Below are positions 54,682 through 64,000 of a DNA stretch of 64,000 bases, one piece after another (position 1 is the first letter of the stretch; each line of letters starts with the position of its first letter). Source of the stretch: Panorpa germanica (taxonomy: Eukaryota; Arthropoda; Insecta; Mecoptera; Panorpidae); contig OY783212.1 of assembly GCA_963678705.1 (NCBI GenBank), forward strand, positions 11,470,001 through 11,534,000. Reading direction: 5' to 3'. Made by a program: the position numbers and the translations under genes. The notes below the pieces were generated by a model that did not search any database, was not told the origin of the DNA, and was given only the letters and a program-made list of their open reading frames with translations.

Positions 54682-57600
54682 ATGATAAAACACACTTTGT
54701 TATTCTCTATTATCTATATTATATACTTTGGTAAGATTATATAATAAATAATTTGAGTATAAATAAATACATTATTATAATTTAACTGTTATATAATTTT
54801 AGATTGTAGTAATGCGAAAGTTCCCTTTATTACTGAGCCTTCTGCAGATACAAATTTAACTCATGCTTTATCTATAATATGTTCTGGAGTACCAAAAAGG
54901 AGTATTACTATTCTTCTAGACCAAGAGTTAAATTTTATAAATAAAGATACTAATATAACACATCTTGTAAAAACATTGCATTTTGAAAATGTGCAAACTG
55001 TGATATTTTATAACTCGAGTGAAGTAATGAAGAATAATGGTGACATTTTATAATTTTGTTTAAACAACTATTAATCAGACTTTCATTTCATTTTTCAGTA
55101 TTTTGACTATTTAAATGAAATTCTGCAAAACAAGAGAGAAATTTCTAGCTTAATACTATCTAATTCAGAACCATTAGAAATTATATTACAGGTATGTTGT
55201 ATGTAGTGTCGTCCATAAGATTTGTTTCAGGGCATTGTAAGATTTTCACTTTGCGCCGAATTAAATTCTGTATAGTCGTATTTCTAAATTCGGCGTTTAG
55301 TTTTTATAATTACAACTCTTGCCCTCTTTGATGTAGCCCCTAGAGTGGCCGCTCCTCTGGCCTACATTCATTAAATATATTAATATAATCTAATAATAAA
55401 TTTCTAAATAAATTAGAAAATTAATTTCATGAAAATGTTTTAAACTGTGTTAATGTAGTTGCATATAATTTAGAGAATTTATTAATTATTAAAATGTAAT
55501 GATTAGTCTACATTATATACGTACATTAACTGTTACCAAATATAGATAATAATTTGTTTGAAATGGCATTAGATAAGTGAAACAACAAATAATATATTTT
55601 ATATTAACTTGCTAATAATAACTTTTAAACATTATTATTTTTGTTTGTTCTACCATAAAATTAATTACTAGTCAGTATCGTAGTCAAAAGTATAAACGTT
55701 GTGATATTTGAATGGTTTAGCTATATTTAAATTTTGGATCATATATGTCGTAACCATTCGTAATCAAGAATATTTATGTTTTATTAAGAGATATTAGTGT
55801 AGCCCATATTCGATGCCACAACACCATAAGCTGCATTCATACAGATTTGATTCCATACAAAAGGCACAGGAGAAATATATTATTTTTGCAGTTATGTGAA
55901 TACGCTCATCGATTAATGTTGTACATATTTTACTGGGGTGTTAATAAGCCGCCGACACATCTGCAACGATATTTATTAGAACCTTTGCGAGTAGTTATTA
56001 TAACGGAGCCAAGGGCCGGAGTGTAAGTATACTACTTAAGAGTAGCATTATGACGTTATATTACTTGTAATAATGTATGTCTCTCTTCTGAAAGTTTTCG
56101 ATTGTACTATAATCAAGCTACACCAATGGGAAGGGGTGCCCTGAAACTTGTTAATTGGTATACCAGCGGAGATATTTCGATGTATAGGTCACCATTATTA
56201 CCCCCAGCAAAAGAAGTTTTTAATAAATTGCAAGATAGAATATTTTACGTTCCTGTGTTAAATGTAAGTACGTTAAAATTATTTAAAAGCTTTTACCGGT
56301 TTAAAAGTTTCTTCCGGGTATAGATAAACGATTTTGGTGTTATAATAATATACACATTCTTTTTTCGCTTTGTGTTTAGTTTCTTTTAGTTTAACGATTC
56401 ACTATTGTGTATACAGGCTCCACCATGGCATTTTGTTAAATATACAAATACTGTTTCGTCCGGGTTATATGTAACTGGAGGTAGAGACCATACACTCCTT
56501 GAATTGTTATCTCAATGTCTGAAATTCAGATACGAGTACTTAGATCCCCCAGAAAGAACACAAGGATCAGCGCCTGAAGGAGACGCTACTAATCTGTCTT
56601 ACACTGGAGGACTAGGGATGCTACAGCGACGGGTATATATTTTTAATAAATATCTGTATATTTGTACGATATTATTACTAAAGCAGATTAAATTGGCAAG
56701 AGAGTAGAGAGTAAGAAAAACTGACTGTATAGGAGTTCACATCTTGGTGTAAGTGTAAGAAAGAAATTATACTAAATTAAAAAAAACATGTAATTAAAGA
56801 AAATATATATCAAGAAATGTTGACATTAATCAAAAATGAGATGACTAAATATCCCGCACTGATATCGCGGTATTTTATCAAACATTCTACAAACTAATGC
56901 ACTTCTTAAGAATTAAGAAAATTATGCTTGTGAAATAAGTTTATTTGAAATAATATTTTGGAGTTCTTTCAATGAGAGAGCAGGTTTTCAAATCAAAAAA
57001 ATATATAAAATAGCAAAATAAAATCCTGAGCTATATTCTCTGAATTGGTTATTAATAAAATTAATTTGATTATGTGCTCATAATCATAAAACTTATTGAG
57101 GCAGCGGTATGTTACACAAAAATGAGACAGACCATAAATATTGTAAGACCAAGTACGAGCAAACATTGCACGAGGTCGTTGGTCATAGGAGTTAGCATCG
57201 AAAATAGGTCCACATTAAATAAGTGAAATTTATATATTCTGTACAGGAAGCCGACCTATTCTTAGGGGATGTCACTGTTAGTTGGGAGCGATCTCGAGTT
57301 GTAGATTTTTCTTTCCTTACATTAGCAGACAGTGGAGCATTTGTAACACATAGTGCTAGAAAATTAAGTGAGACGTTGGTCCTTCTAAGACCCTTTCGAT
57401 TGGAGGTAATCATTTTATTTACGTATATATATATATATATATATATGCTCTTCATATTTTAAAATAGTTGTTTAAATTGCAGGTGTGGCCGTTATTAGCA
57501 ATTACCATTATTTTGGCAGGTCCAACGCTCTTTTTGATAATAACTTTCTCGAATTTGATGCGTAATTTAACTAATAATCAAGGTTTGTTCAGGAAATGTG

Positions 57601-59701
57601 TTTGGTTCACGACTACAATATTTTTGAGACAAGGTAAAGTATTTTTCATTTAACAAAAATCGAAAATATCGGAATGGGGATCGAGATAAACGTTGTAGCA
57701 CGTTTCATAGTAGCTTTTAATATAAAAATACACTAACATTACATTACATTAAGGTGTAGAATTTAAATAAAATCGAATGATGATGATAAATCGATAATGA
57801 ATTCTAAATATGATTTCTTAAGACTTCTATTAAATATTTTTCAGGATCGCCTGAACCAGATCGGGGATTTCGGTCACGGTTTTTGGTCATTCTTCTCTGG
57901 TTTTCGGCTACATACGTATTAGGAGACGTATATTCTGCACAATTAACTTCTCAATTAGCAAGGCCTGCAACTGAACAACCAATTAAATCATTATCTCGCC
58001 TTGATTTAGCAGTCAAAGAAGGTTATCAACTCTTTGTTGAACGACAGAGCGCTTCACTTGCGATTTTACAAGTTATGATCAATATTTAGATAGTTTATTT
58101 ATGTAAAAATTTATTTAATTTAAGCGTATCATTTCAGAATGGTACAGGAGTGTTTGCACGACTGTATAGTCATATGCTAAAACAACCAAAATATCTTGTG
58201 CCATCTATTGAAGTAGGGGTTAAAAAAGTTGAAGATGGAAATACAGTTATAATGGGAGGGCGAGAAACGTTATATTTTAATATCCGAAAAAATGGTAAGT
58301 TTTAATTAAAAAGTATTGCCATTTAAAATTAAAACTCGTATAATATTTAATACAACGAGGGAAATGTTGACTGGATTTTTGGTTGCTAGCAGTAGTCAGT
58401 AGGAATTGTTGCAGCACATTAGGCGTAAATTTACTTAAAAAATAATTACTATTTACACAATCATGCGATCTGTTTTAAATATGATGAACCATATAGGGAT
58501 CGTGTGGAGTACATAGTGGGGGTAAAATAAATGAGGTTGTTTTGTACCTGGGTGTATTATGGGTAATTGATTAGAATCCTTATTAATATAATCTAATTTT
58601 AGACTTGTTTTATTTGTTTTTGTAAATTATACTTACTTTTTCTACATACTGAAAAAAATAATCAAAGCTAAATTTTTTTAGTTATGTTTTACAGACCTAA
58701 TTTACCTACATGGCTAATTTTCCTAAACAGGAGCACTACAGTATCAACTTAGCGAGAAACTGTACACGAGATACTCTGCTGTTGCTGTACAAGCGGGGAG
58801 TCCATATGTTGAGAGCTTAAATCGCGTGTAAGTAAAATTAATGAATTTTACTAAAACTTGTTAACTAATATAGAAAAAATATTTCAGTTTAGTAAAAATC
58901 TTTGAAGCTGGAATATTGGATAAAATTACCAGCAGCGAATACGAACGCATGTTTGGTAGTAATGGAGGCACCTCCAATGAACTGCGTAGCACTGCAGAAG
59001 AAAACTCATTGAGCAGCCAAAATGAAGGTCGAATATTGCAACCTATAAGTATACGCATGTTGCAGGGAGCGTTTATAGTCTTGACTACAGGATATGCATT
59101 GTCTGGTATAATATATGTATATATATATATATGAATTATATATTTGGGGTATTCAGAATAGAAGAAAGTAATTGGTATTGTTCACTTTTCCAAAATGAAA
59201 CAAAATTACTTTTTTGAGTAAACAATTGGAATTCACTACAAATTTCACAAGTTTAGAAATTTGAGAACTATAAGTTAACTCACTGAATTGCATCATAACT
59301 AGTTAAAATTCAAAATTGGACTATTCATTCGCATCTAATCTAAATGCTCCATTTAAAAATATTTTCATAAATACTTTCATAAAAATATATTTATTTATTA
59401 TATAAGTATTCATATTTAATACTTTCATAAAAAGTATAAAATGTATATAATACTTTTAAATGTTTCAGGAATAGTGCTATTAATTGAACTACAATCTTTT
59501 AAGAACACGAAAAAAGTTGCCAAGAAAAAAAAAATACTAATTGGAGGTAAATTTAAGAGAATTAAATTGAAATCACGAAAAAATATTATAACAATGATAA
59601 AGAGCTGGTTATTACCAAACAATAATCAAAGAATACATTATCAAAATAATGAACATTTTTCACCTAAACCTGATAGTTATTTGCATAATTTTACCTTATA
59701 A
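54682..59701 (+). CDS. Ionotropic receptor (divergent ionotropic glutamate receptor family)
   Basis: Thirteen exons: 54682-54730, 54803-55023, 55099-55191, 55892-56022, 56095-56263, 56417-56632, 57247-57405, 57483-57633, 57845-58071, 58138-58294, 58731-58827, 58888-59105 and 59469-59701; 706 residues. Insect IRs are ligand-gated or thermo/hygrosensory cation channels of sensory dendrites. A signal peptide (about 1-20) precedes a short divergent amino-terminal region. Ligand-binding half S1 spans APPWHFVKYTNT to GDVTVSWERSRVVDFSFLTL, then M1 (WPLLAITIILAGPTLFLIIT), pore and M2 (WFTTTIFLRQG ... LVILLWFSATYVLGDVYSAQ), S2, and M3 (MLQGAFIVLTTGYALSGIVL). It resembles the conserved antennal IRs such as Ir68a or Ir40a, but I cannot separate them by eye. 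Weakest joins: the exon 2 donor (GAA|GTAATG) and exon 9 donor (CAA|GTTATG). Confidence 0.85.
55229..55325. mobile_element. Small hAT-like MITE in intron 3 of the ionotropic receptor
   Basis: The left end CAGGGCATTGTAAGATTTTC and the right end ...CAACTCTTGCCCT are inverted. Inner inverted blocks CGCCGAATT / AATTCGGCG lengthen the palindrome to about 35 bp per arm with mismatches. The CAGGG-type end recalls hAT elements; a clean 8-bp target duplication is not evident. Confidence 0.5.
57424..57446. repeat. TA microsatellite in a receptor intron
   Basis: Uninterrupted alternating TA of 23 bp in the intron after the exon at 57247-57405. Confidence 0.85.
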
Positions 59702-60133
59702 ACACTATCGCTTATATGACTTAATTGACCTTAGAAGCACCTTCGGGGAACCTGTCTACTTGATGTTATTATCCCCAAACATGTGTTAATAACTTTCATG
59801 TTCCCCGCTATCCGAACTAGTTAAAGAATATAATATTAATTTCTAGAGTGTAGACATTTATAAACTTAACTAGCAAAGCAACTTGCAAGCATTTATTTAT
59901 GTATATGAATAAAATTTCAATAAAGTAATTCGTAATTTTATTTCAAATTTTATTTTTAATATGTTGTACTTTTAATTTTAGCAAAAATAAAATTTTCTCT
60001 ACTTCTAGAAATAAAACAAAGTTGAAAACAGGAGAGCAGGAATACAAATTTTTAATATTTGTAACAATTTTTACTTTGTCTATAGCTTGTTATTAATTAA
60101 TTATTATATAAAATCTGTATTAGTAGATGAATG

Positions 60134-60203
60134 AACGCCTGATCAGCATGCTACTATATATACACAAATATGCGTATATGCGGTTGCATAATAATCAGGC
60201 GTT
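60134..60203. repeat. 70-bp inverted-repeat element
   Basis: The left end AACGCCTGATCAGCATGC and the reverse complement of the right end, AACGCCTGATTATTATGC, form imperfect terminal inverted repeats. The ACGCCTGA word also occurs twice near 9412-9480. Confidence 0.5.
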
Positions 60204-60249
60204 GTAATTTATAAACTAACTGTTATTTATGAAATAAATTATTAAATCT

Positions 60250-60470
60250 GTAGTTACACTACTGTTTAGTAGATGGCGCATTGTTTGATTTCTTTATTGC
60301 TAAACAATTAATTTTACAAAATTAATTACTAATAGATTAAGATAATCATTTGTCTCATACCCTGATCAATTTGCAACAATATATGATGAAAATATTCTAT
60401 TTTAGAAAAAGTAAGATTTCTTGCTGTTCTTCAGATGAGAGAAGGTTAAAATCTTGTTAAAATATATGAT
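60250..60470 (-). repeat. Dispersed repeat H, copy 2
   Basis: Carries the reverse complement of the GCGCCATCTACTAAACAGTAG block and neighbouring AATTGTTTAGCAA found at 8264-8345. Near 60435 it also carries a CAGATGAGAGAAGGTTA block like the one at 8390-8415. Confidence 0.5.
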
Positions 60471-61989
60471 AATGAGTAAATAATAGAGTAATTAATATTT
60501 TAAATATTTTATTTTCAAATATTACTTAATACAATGTAAATGTAAAATATCAAATTATTACTACACATGATTATCAACTAAAGTATATATTTAAGAACCT
60601 TATTCTGTATGTTATTTGCAGCTGTGATAAAATTTGTTCTCTGAATAATGATGTCCCTTATTATTTACCGATGAAATTTTGTCACTGCTGAAAATAACTT
60701 ATAGAATAAAGACCTTAATCAGAAAATGTAATATTCTAAAGATAAAAGGTACCTACATACATTTAAGAGTGTTATCAAATATAATGAATTCTTTATATAG
60801 AAATATTTTTTTCAGTTTTATTTACATTGTACCTACGTTTAATTTATACTTTCATCAAAAATTTACTACTTAATATTAATTATCATATGACAATTAAAAA
60901 ACATGTTTTTAATTAATATTATATTAAAATAAAAAATATTCTCAGTTAATTTTTGATTAAATGTGAATTAATGTACAAAATATAAAGGTAAAAGCAATAA
61001 AGTAAATATATGTAAAAAAGTAATGATTATTTAATGTAATATTTTTGTTCTGAAGACCTTGTTTTACCAGTAATCAAGTTTATTTTATTCCCCTCTTAAC
61101 TCAAAAATAAAATGCACTGTTTTCGAAATATGGGGAGAATAAAACTTAACTAGATTTTATATATATATACTTTGTGTTAAAAACGGATCTAGCATATAGT
61201 AGGTCTCATACATATAACTATGTTTTCAAAAAAGATACATAAAATAATATATTCAGTAATAAGAATTTTTAAGAATAAAAAATGCATCTCCTTTTCTTTG
61301 TTTCATATTAAATAGAATAAGAAATTCAGCATAACTATACTCTAGAGAAATATATCTTCTGTAGTAATACATTTTTAAGGAGTTCTCTCCTTTCTTAAAT
61401 AATCCTTTAATACAATTTGTGACCTTTCTTAATGTTTCTAACAACACGAATTTTGATAATCAAAATCAAACCTTACAGTGTAAGTGTGTTGTTTATGTGA
61501 AAAATCATTGCAAACTAAAAACTTTCATAAATATTATTTATAAAAAAAATATTAAAAAACAATAAAAACAAAAAACATTATTATAGACAGTTAATATGGA
61601 ATAGCCAATGATAAAACAAACATGATATAAAATTATTAATCTTTTACTTTCATCTTAACATTAAAACCTAAGTGCTGTTTATTTAATATATATTTTATCT
61701 TAATATATAAAAGTTATTAATATTTACCTAATTGAAAATGTTTCCATTTCAAAATTTATCTATTGTAAACAGTAAGGATCAATGATTAAAACATAATTGC
61801 AAATTTAAATGCCACGAAATTATTTAGGTTTTATAAACTAATTTCATTAGAATCATAATTATAATGAATAGACGAAATATAATTAATTTTGGAAATAAAT
61901 TCACTAAAACACATGGCAGTCATGGAAAACATTCTCTTATAAAATTTTTGTACACAAAATAAAAAACGTGTTTATAAAAAAACATACTT

Positions 61990-63798
61990 TTACATAATCG
62001 AACACCACTTGCGGTTACTTTCATCACCATTACCAATTTCTGGATTTGCATTATCGTTTGAACTAGTAATGCTACTGACATTGGAAGTTTGGTTTACCTC
62101 TTTTGTTTTGTAAGAATACCTGTTGACTATGGGAGTACTGCTGTTAATTTGTGAGCGCGAAAACTTGCTTCGTAGAGCTGTCATAGGACTTGGGACATAG
62201 GACATAAAGCCCGATTTAGTTTCGCTAACTTTTTGACGTTTTACATGGTCTGCAACACTATCTTCTTCAGGGGTGATTGATCTTGACCGTTTCATAGATT
62301 TTCTAACTTCTGGTGTTTCACATGTTACCAAATAATCTTCATCAATTTCAGAGCCAACTGTTACATTCATACTCAATTGAGTATTATCAGCAACTTCATT
62401 ATAATCAAGTGGTTTCGACTTTTCTATAATTTTCTTTTTCTGCATAGAATTTTGAAAACTCATTTCACGCAAGGGTCTTACGCTTTTCCGACCAGATATT
62501 CCCCTCAAAGTCAACCCAAAACTAGAGCCATTTCCTCTATTCGAATCATTTAATGAATCCTCATAATTACGCGATGTATCACTGGCTCTAGTAGCATAGC
62601 TTGAGATTGAATAATCTCGTGACGTATTTCCGGAATAATTTGCAACCATGCTTTCCTGTATTCTCGCACTTCTTCGAAAAGGCGAAATCAAGGCACTGTT
62701 AACAAACTTGATTTCAGGAGTTTCTGATTTCGGTTTCAACTGTGCTTCCTTTTCTGGACTTTGACGACCATTTTCCATTTCAATTAATTCTTTTTCAATA
62801 TTATCATCCTCCTGTGTTGTTTGAATGTCGTATTTCCCAGAATATCTCAAAACCTTAGTATTAATTTCTTCAGAAATTATCATTAACTCGGGGGAAGTAT
62901 CAAACAACGCAGAAAATTTTTTTGGTTGTGGTGTTTCTGGAGTTGCAACGACTTTTGTTTGTGATCTTCGTGTCTTGCTTCTACTAATTTTGGGAGAAAA
63001 TTTAGGAGAACAATCTTCAAATTTACATTCCGCATCAGATGACTCTTCCAGTAATAGGACATCGGTTTCTACCGCATCATCATCGGAAGATATTACCAGT
63101 TTTAAATCGCTATACTCATTATTTGCTTTATTAGTGATGTCAACATCGATAGGAATTGAATCTTTTAGTTCTTCAGAAATTTCCGATGGCTTCTTTGCAT
63201 CATTACTTTCAGTTACATCTTCACTTCTTTCTGTAGTAGCTGTAACTGTTGAAGAATTTACAATTATTTCTTCAACCTTTTCTTCAATGCACTTTTCCTC
63301 AACAACTGATTCCGTTTTGGGTACATCAACCTCATTTTCTTTTTTAACAACTGCTGCTTCTTTTCCATTTTCTTCACAAACATCATTTTTCTCAATTCTA
63401 ACAATAGCATGTGTTACTTTTTCTTTTTTACTATCATCTTTCTTTCCATTTTCTTTCTTGTTATCATCTTTCTTCACATTTTCTTTCTTGTTTTCGTCTT
63501 TCTTTCCATTTTCTTTAACAGACTTAGTATTATCTTTGGTTTTTGACGCTACACCATTATCAGTCTTTTCTGTAGTTGCTTTCTTAGCTGGTTCATTCTT
63601 CTCAACAATCGATGACAATTTTTCTCCTGATTTGTTTAAACTGTTTAGAACATCCTTGTCTTTAGATTTCGATGGTGTTTTTTGTTGTTGTTCTAAGGGT
63701 GTATTGGGACGTGATTTTGTTTCAGAATCGGAGGCCTTAGAACTTGACCTTCTACTTAGAGGACCTGGTCGACGGCCGGACTTAGATGAAGAATTCAT
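61990..63798 (-). CDS. Disordered nuclear protein with C-terminal CaaX box, possibly kugelkern-like
   Basis: 602 residues in one coding exon. TTTGTTACAG just before the ATG at 63798 suggests a 5'UTR intron. The protein is largely low-complexity: a Ser/Arg-rich start, a Lys/Asp/Glu/Asn repeat region (units like KKDENKKEN, about residues 90-125), an acidic middle (SSDDDAVETDVLLLEESSD), scattered Ser-Pro and Thr-Pro sites, basic clusters including MKRSRSITPEEDSVADHVKR then QK (bipartite nuclear-localisation-like), and the final residues CSIM. CSIM fits a farnesylation CaaX motif, as in lamins and Drosophila kugelkern, a lamin-like inner nuclear membrane protein. Length, nuclear signal and CaaX agree with kugelkern, but sequence homology is not shown. 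There is no lamin rod or Ig-fold, so it is not a lamin. Confidence 0.6.
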   Translation of the reverse strand: MNSSSKSGRRPGPLSRRSSSKASDSETKSRPNTPLEQQQKTPSKSKDKDVLNSLNKSGEKLSSIVEKNEPAKKATTEKTDNGVASKTKDNTKSVKENGKKDENKKENVKKDDNKKENGKKDDSKKEKVTHAIVRIEKNDVCEENGKEAAVVKKENEVDVPKTESVVEEKCIEEKVEEIIVNSSTVTATTERSEDVTESNDAKKPSEISEELKDSIPIDVDITNKANNEYSDLKLVISSDDDAVETDVLLLEESSDAECKFEDCSPKFSPKISRSKTRRSQTKVVATPETPQPKKFSALFDTSPELMIISEEINTKVLRYSGKYDIQTTQEDDNIEKELIEMENGRQSPEKEAQLKPKSETPEIKFVNSALISPFRRSARIQESMVANYSGNTSRDYSISSYATRASDTSRNYEDSLNDSNRGNGSSFGLTLRGISGRKSVRPLREMSFQNSMQKKKIIEKSKPLDYNEVADNTQLSMNVTVGSEIDEDYLVTCETPEVRKSMKRSRSITPEEDSVADHVKRQKVSETKSGFMSYVPSPMTALRSKFSRSQINSSTPIVNRYSYKTKEVNQTSNVSSITSSNDNANPEIGNGDESNRKWCSIM

Positions 63799-64000
63799 AC
63801 TGTAACAAAACAAACACCATATTAAACTACTGTATAAAATAAAGGTTTTTCAGAACTGTCATTATTGAACAAAAAAAAATTATAAAGAAATACATTAAGT
63901 TTCAATCAGTTAAATAATTTAAAAAAATAAAGCAAATGATTTCGACGAACATGCCATAAAATTTTATATAATAGTTAACCTAAAATGTTTAACAAGAAAT
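63799..64000 (-). other. Probable 5'UTR intron of the CaaX-protein gene
   Basis: TTTGTTACAG|TATG places a likely acceptor immediately before the start codon, so the first non-coding exon and promoter should lie beyond the right edge. No coding sequence is seen. Confidence 0.45.

Larger units (their letters stand above)
59702..61989. other. Convergent gap between the ionotropic receptor and the CaaX-protein gene
   Basis: Contains the receptor 3'UTR (AATAAAATTTCAATAAAG near 59907-59925), two small repeats (60134-60203 and 60250-60470) and AT-rich DNA that probably includes a long 3'UTR of the minus-strand gene. No further gene is recognised. Confidence 0.45.

Noticed and set aside
62825..63805. 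326-codon open frame on the plus strand opposite the CaaX-protein gene
   Set aside because: It is the antisense of a Lys/Glu/Ser-rich coding exon, and such composition removes stop codons on the other strand. The Ser/Phe-rich translation looks like no protein, and the minus-strand frame has a coherent start, nuclear signals and CaaX end.

Overview
The window is nuclear DNA of an animal, almost certainly an insect. The genes have short spliced exons with GT-AG introns, the DNA is very AT-rich, and small terminal-inverted-repeat elements are common. One gene encodes an arthropod-type ionotropic chemoreceptor, and the others are conserved metazoan genes. A hymenopteran, perhaps a bee, is my best guess from the base composition, short introns and gene set. 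That is inference, because I have no alignment.

Layout. 1-4.2 kb (-): the 5' end of a Musashi/Rbp6 RNA-binding protein gene, which runs off the left edge. 4.2-11.5 kb: repeat-rich intergenic DNA with several MITE-like elements and one unidentified exon-like open frame. 11.5-13.7 kb (-): DNTTIP1. 15.2-21.2 kb (-): a TUT1-type terminal uridylyltransferase gene with two tandem copies of its catalytic exon. 21.7-22.4 kb (-): TRPT1/KptA, divergent from UBOX5/RNF37 (+, 23.0-24.4 kb), which is followed closely by BNIP1/Sec20 (+, 24.7-25.8 kb). 25.8-37.7 kb: a gene-poor stretch with dispersed and tandem repeats. 37.67 kb (+): a small secreted protein of unknown function. 39.1-45.4 kb (-): VPS15/PIK3R4 in 21 exons, divergent from transaldolase (+, 46.1-48.0 kb). 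48.6-50.0 kb (-): a UDP-galactose transporter, divergent from a nine-finger TFIIIA (+, 50.4-53.9 kb). 54.7-59.7 kb (+): an ionotropic receptor in 13 exons. 62.0-63.8 kb (-): a disordered protein ending in a CaaX box, possibly the kugelkern nuclear-envelope protein.

The genes do not form a pathway. Three processes recur: RNA 3'-end or tRNA metabolism (TUT1, TRPT1, and TFIIIA for 5S rRNA), membrane traffic (VPS15, BNIP1, UDP-galactose transporter) and nuclear organisation or chromatin (DNTTIP1, the CaaX protein). Divergent pairs are separated by roughly 0.5-0.7 kb and probably share promoters.

The most interesting observation is the TUT1 locus. The second catalytic exon has no visible zinc-finger/RRM exons of its own. 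Its acceptor has the same phase as the first catalytic exon, and it has lost the histidine that sets UTP preference in this enzyme family. Exon models were built by hand from reading frame, splice motifs and phase; there is no transcript evidence behind them.
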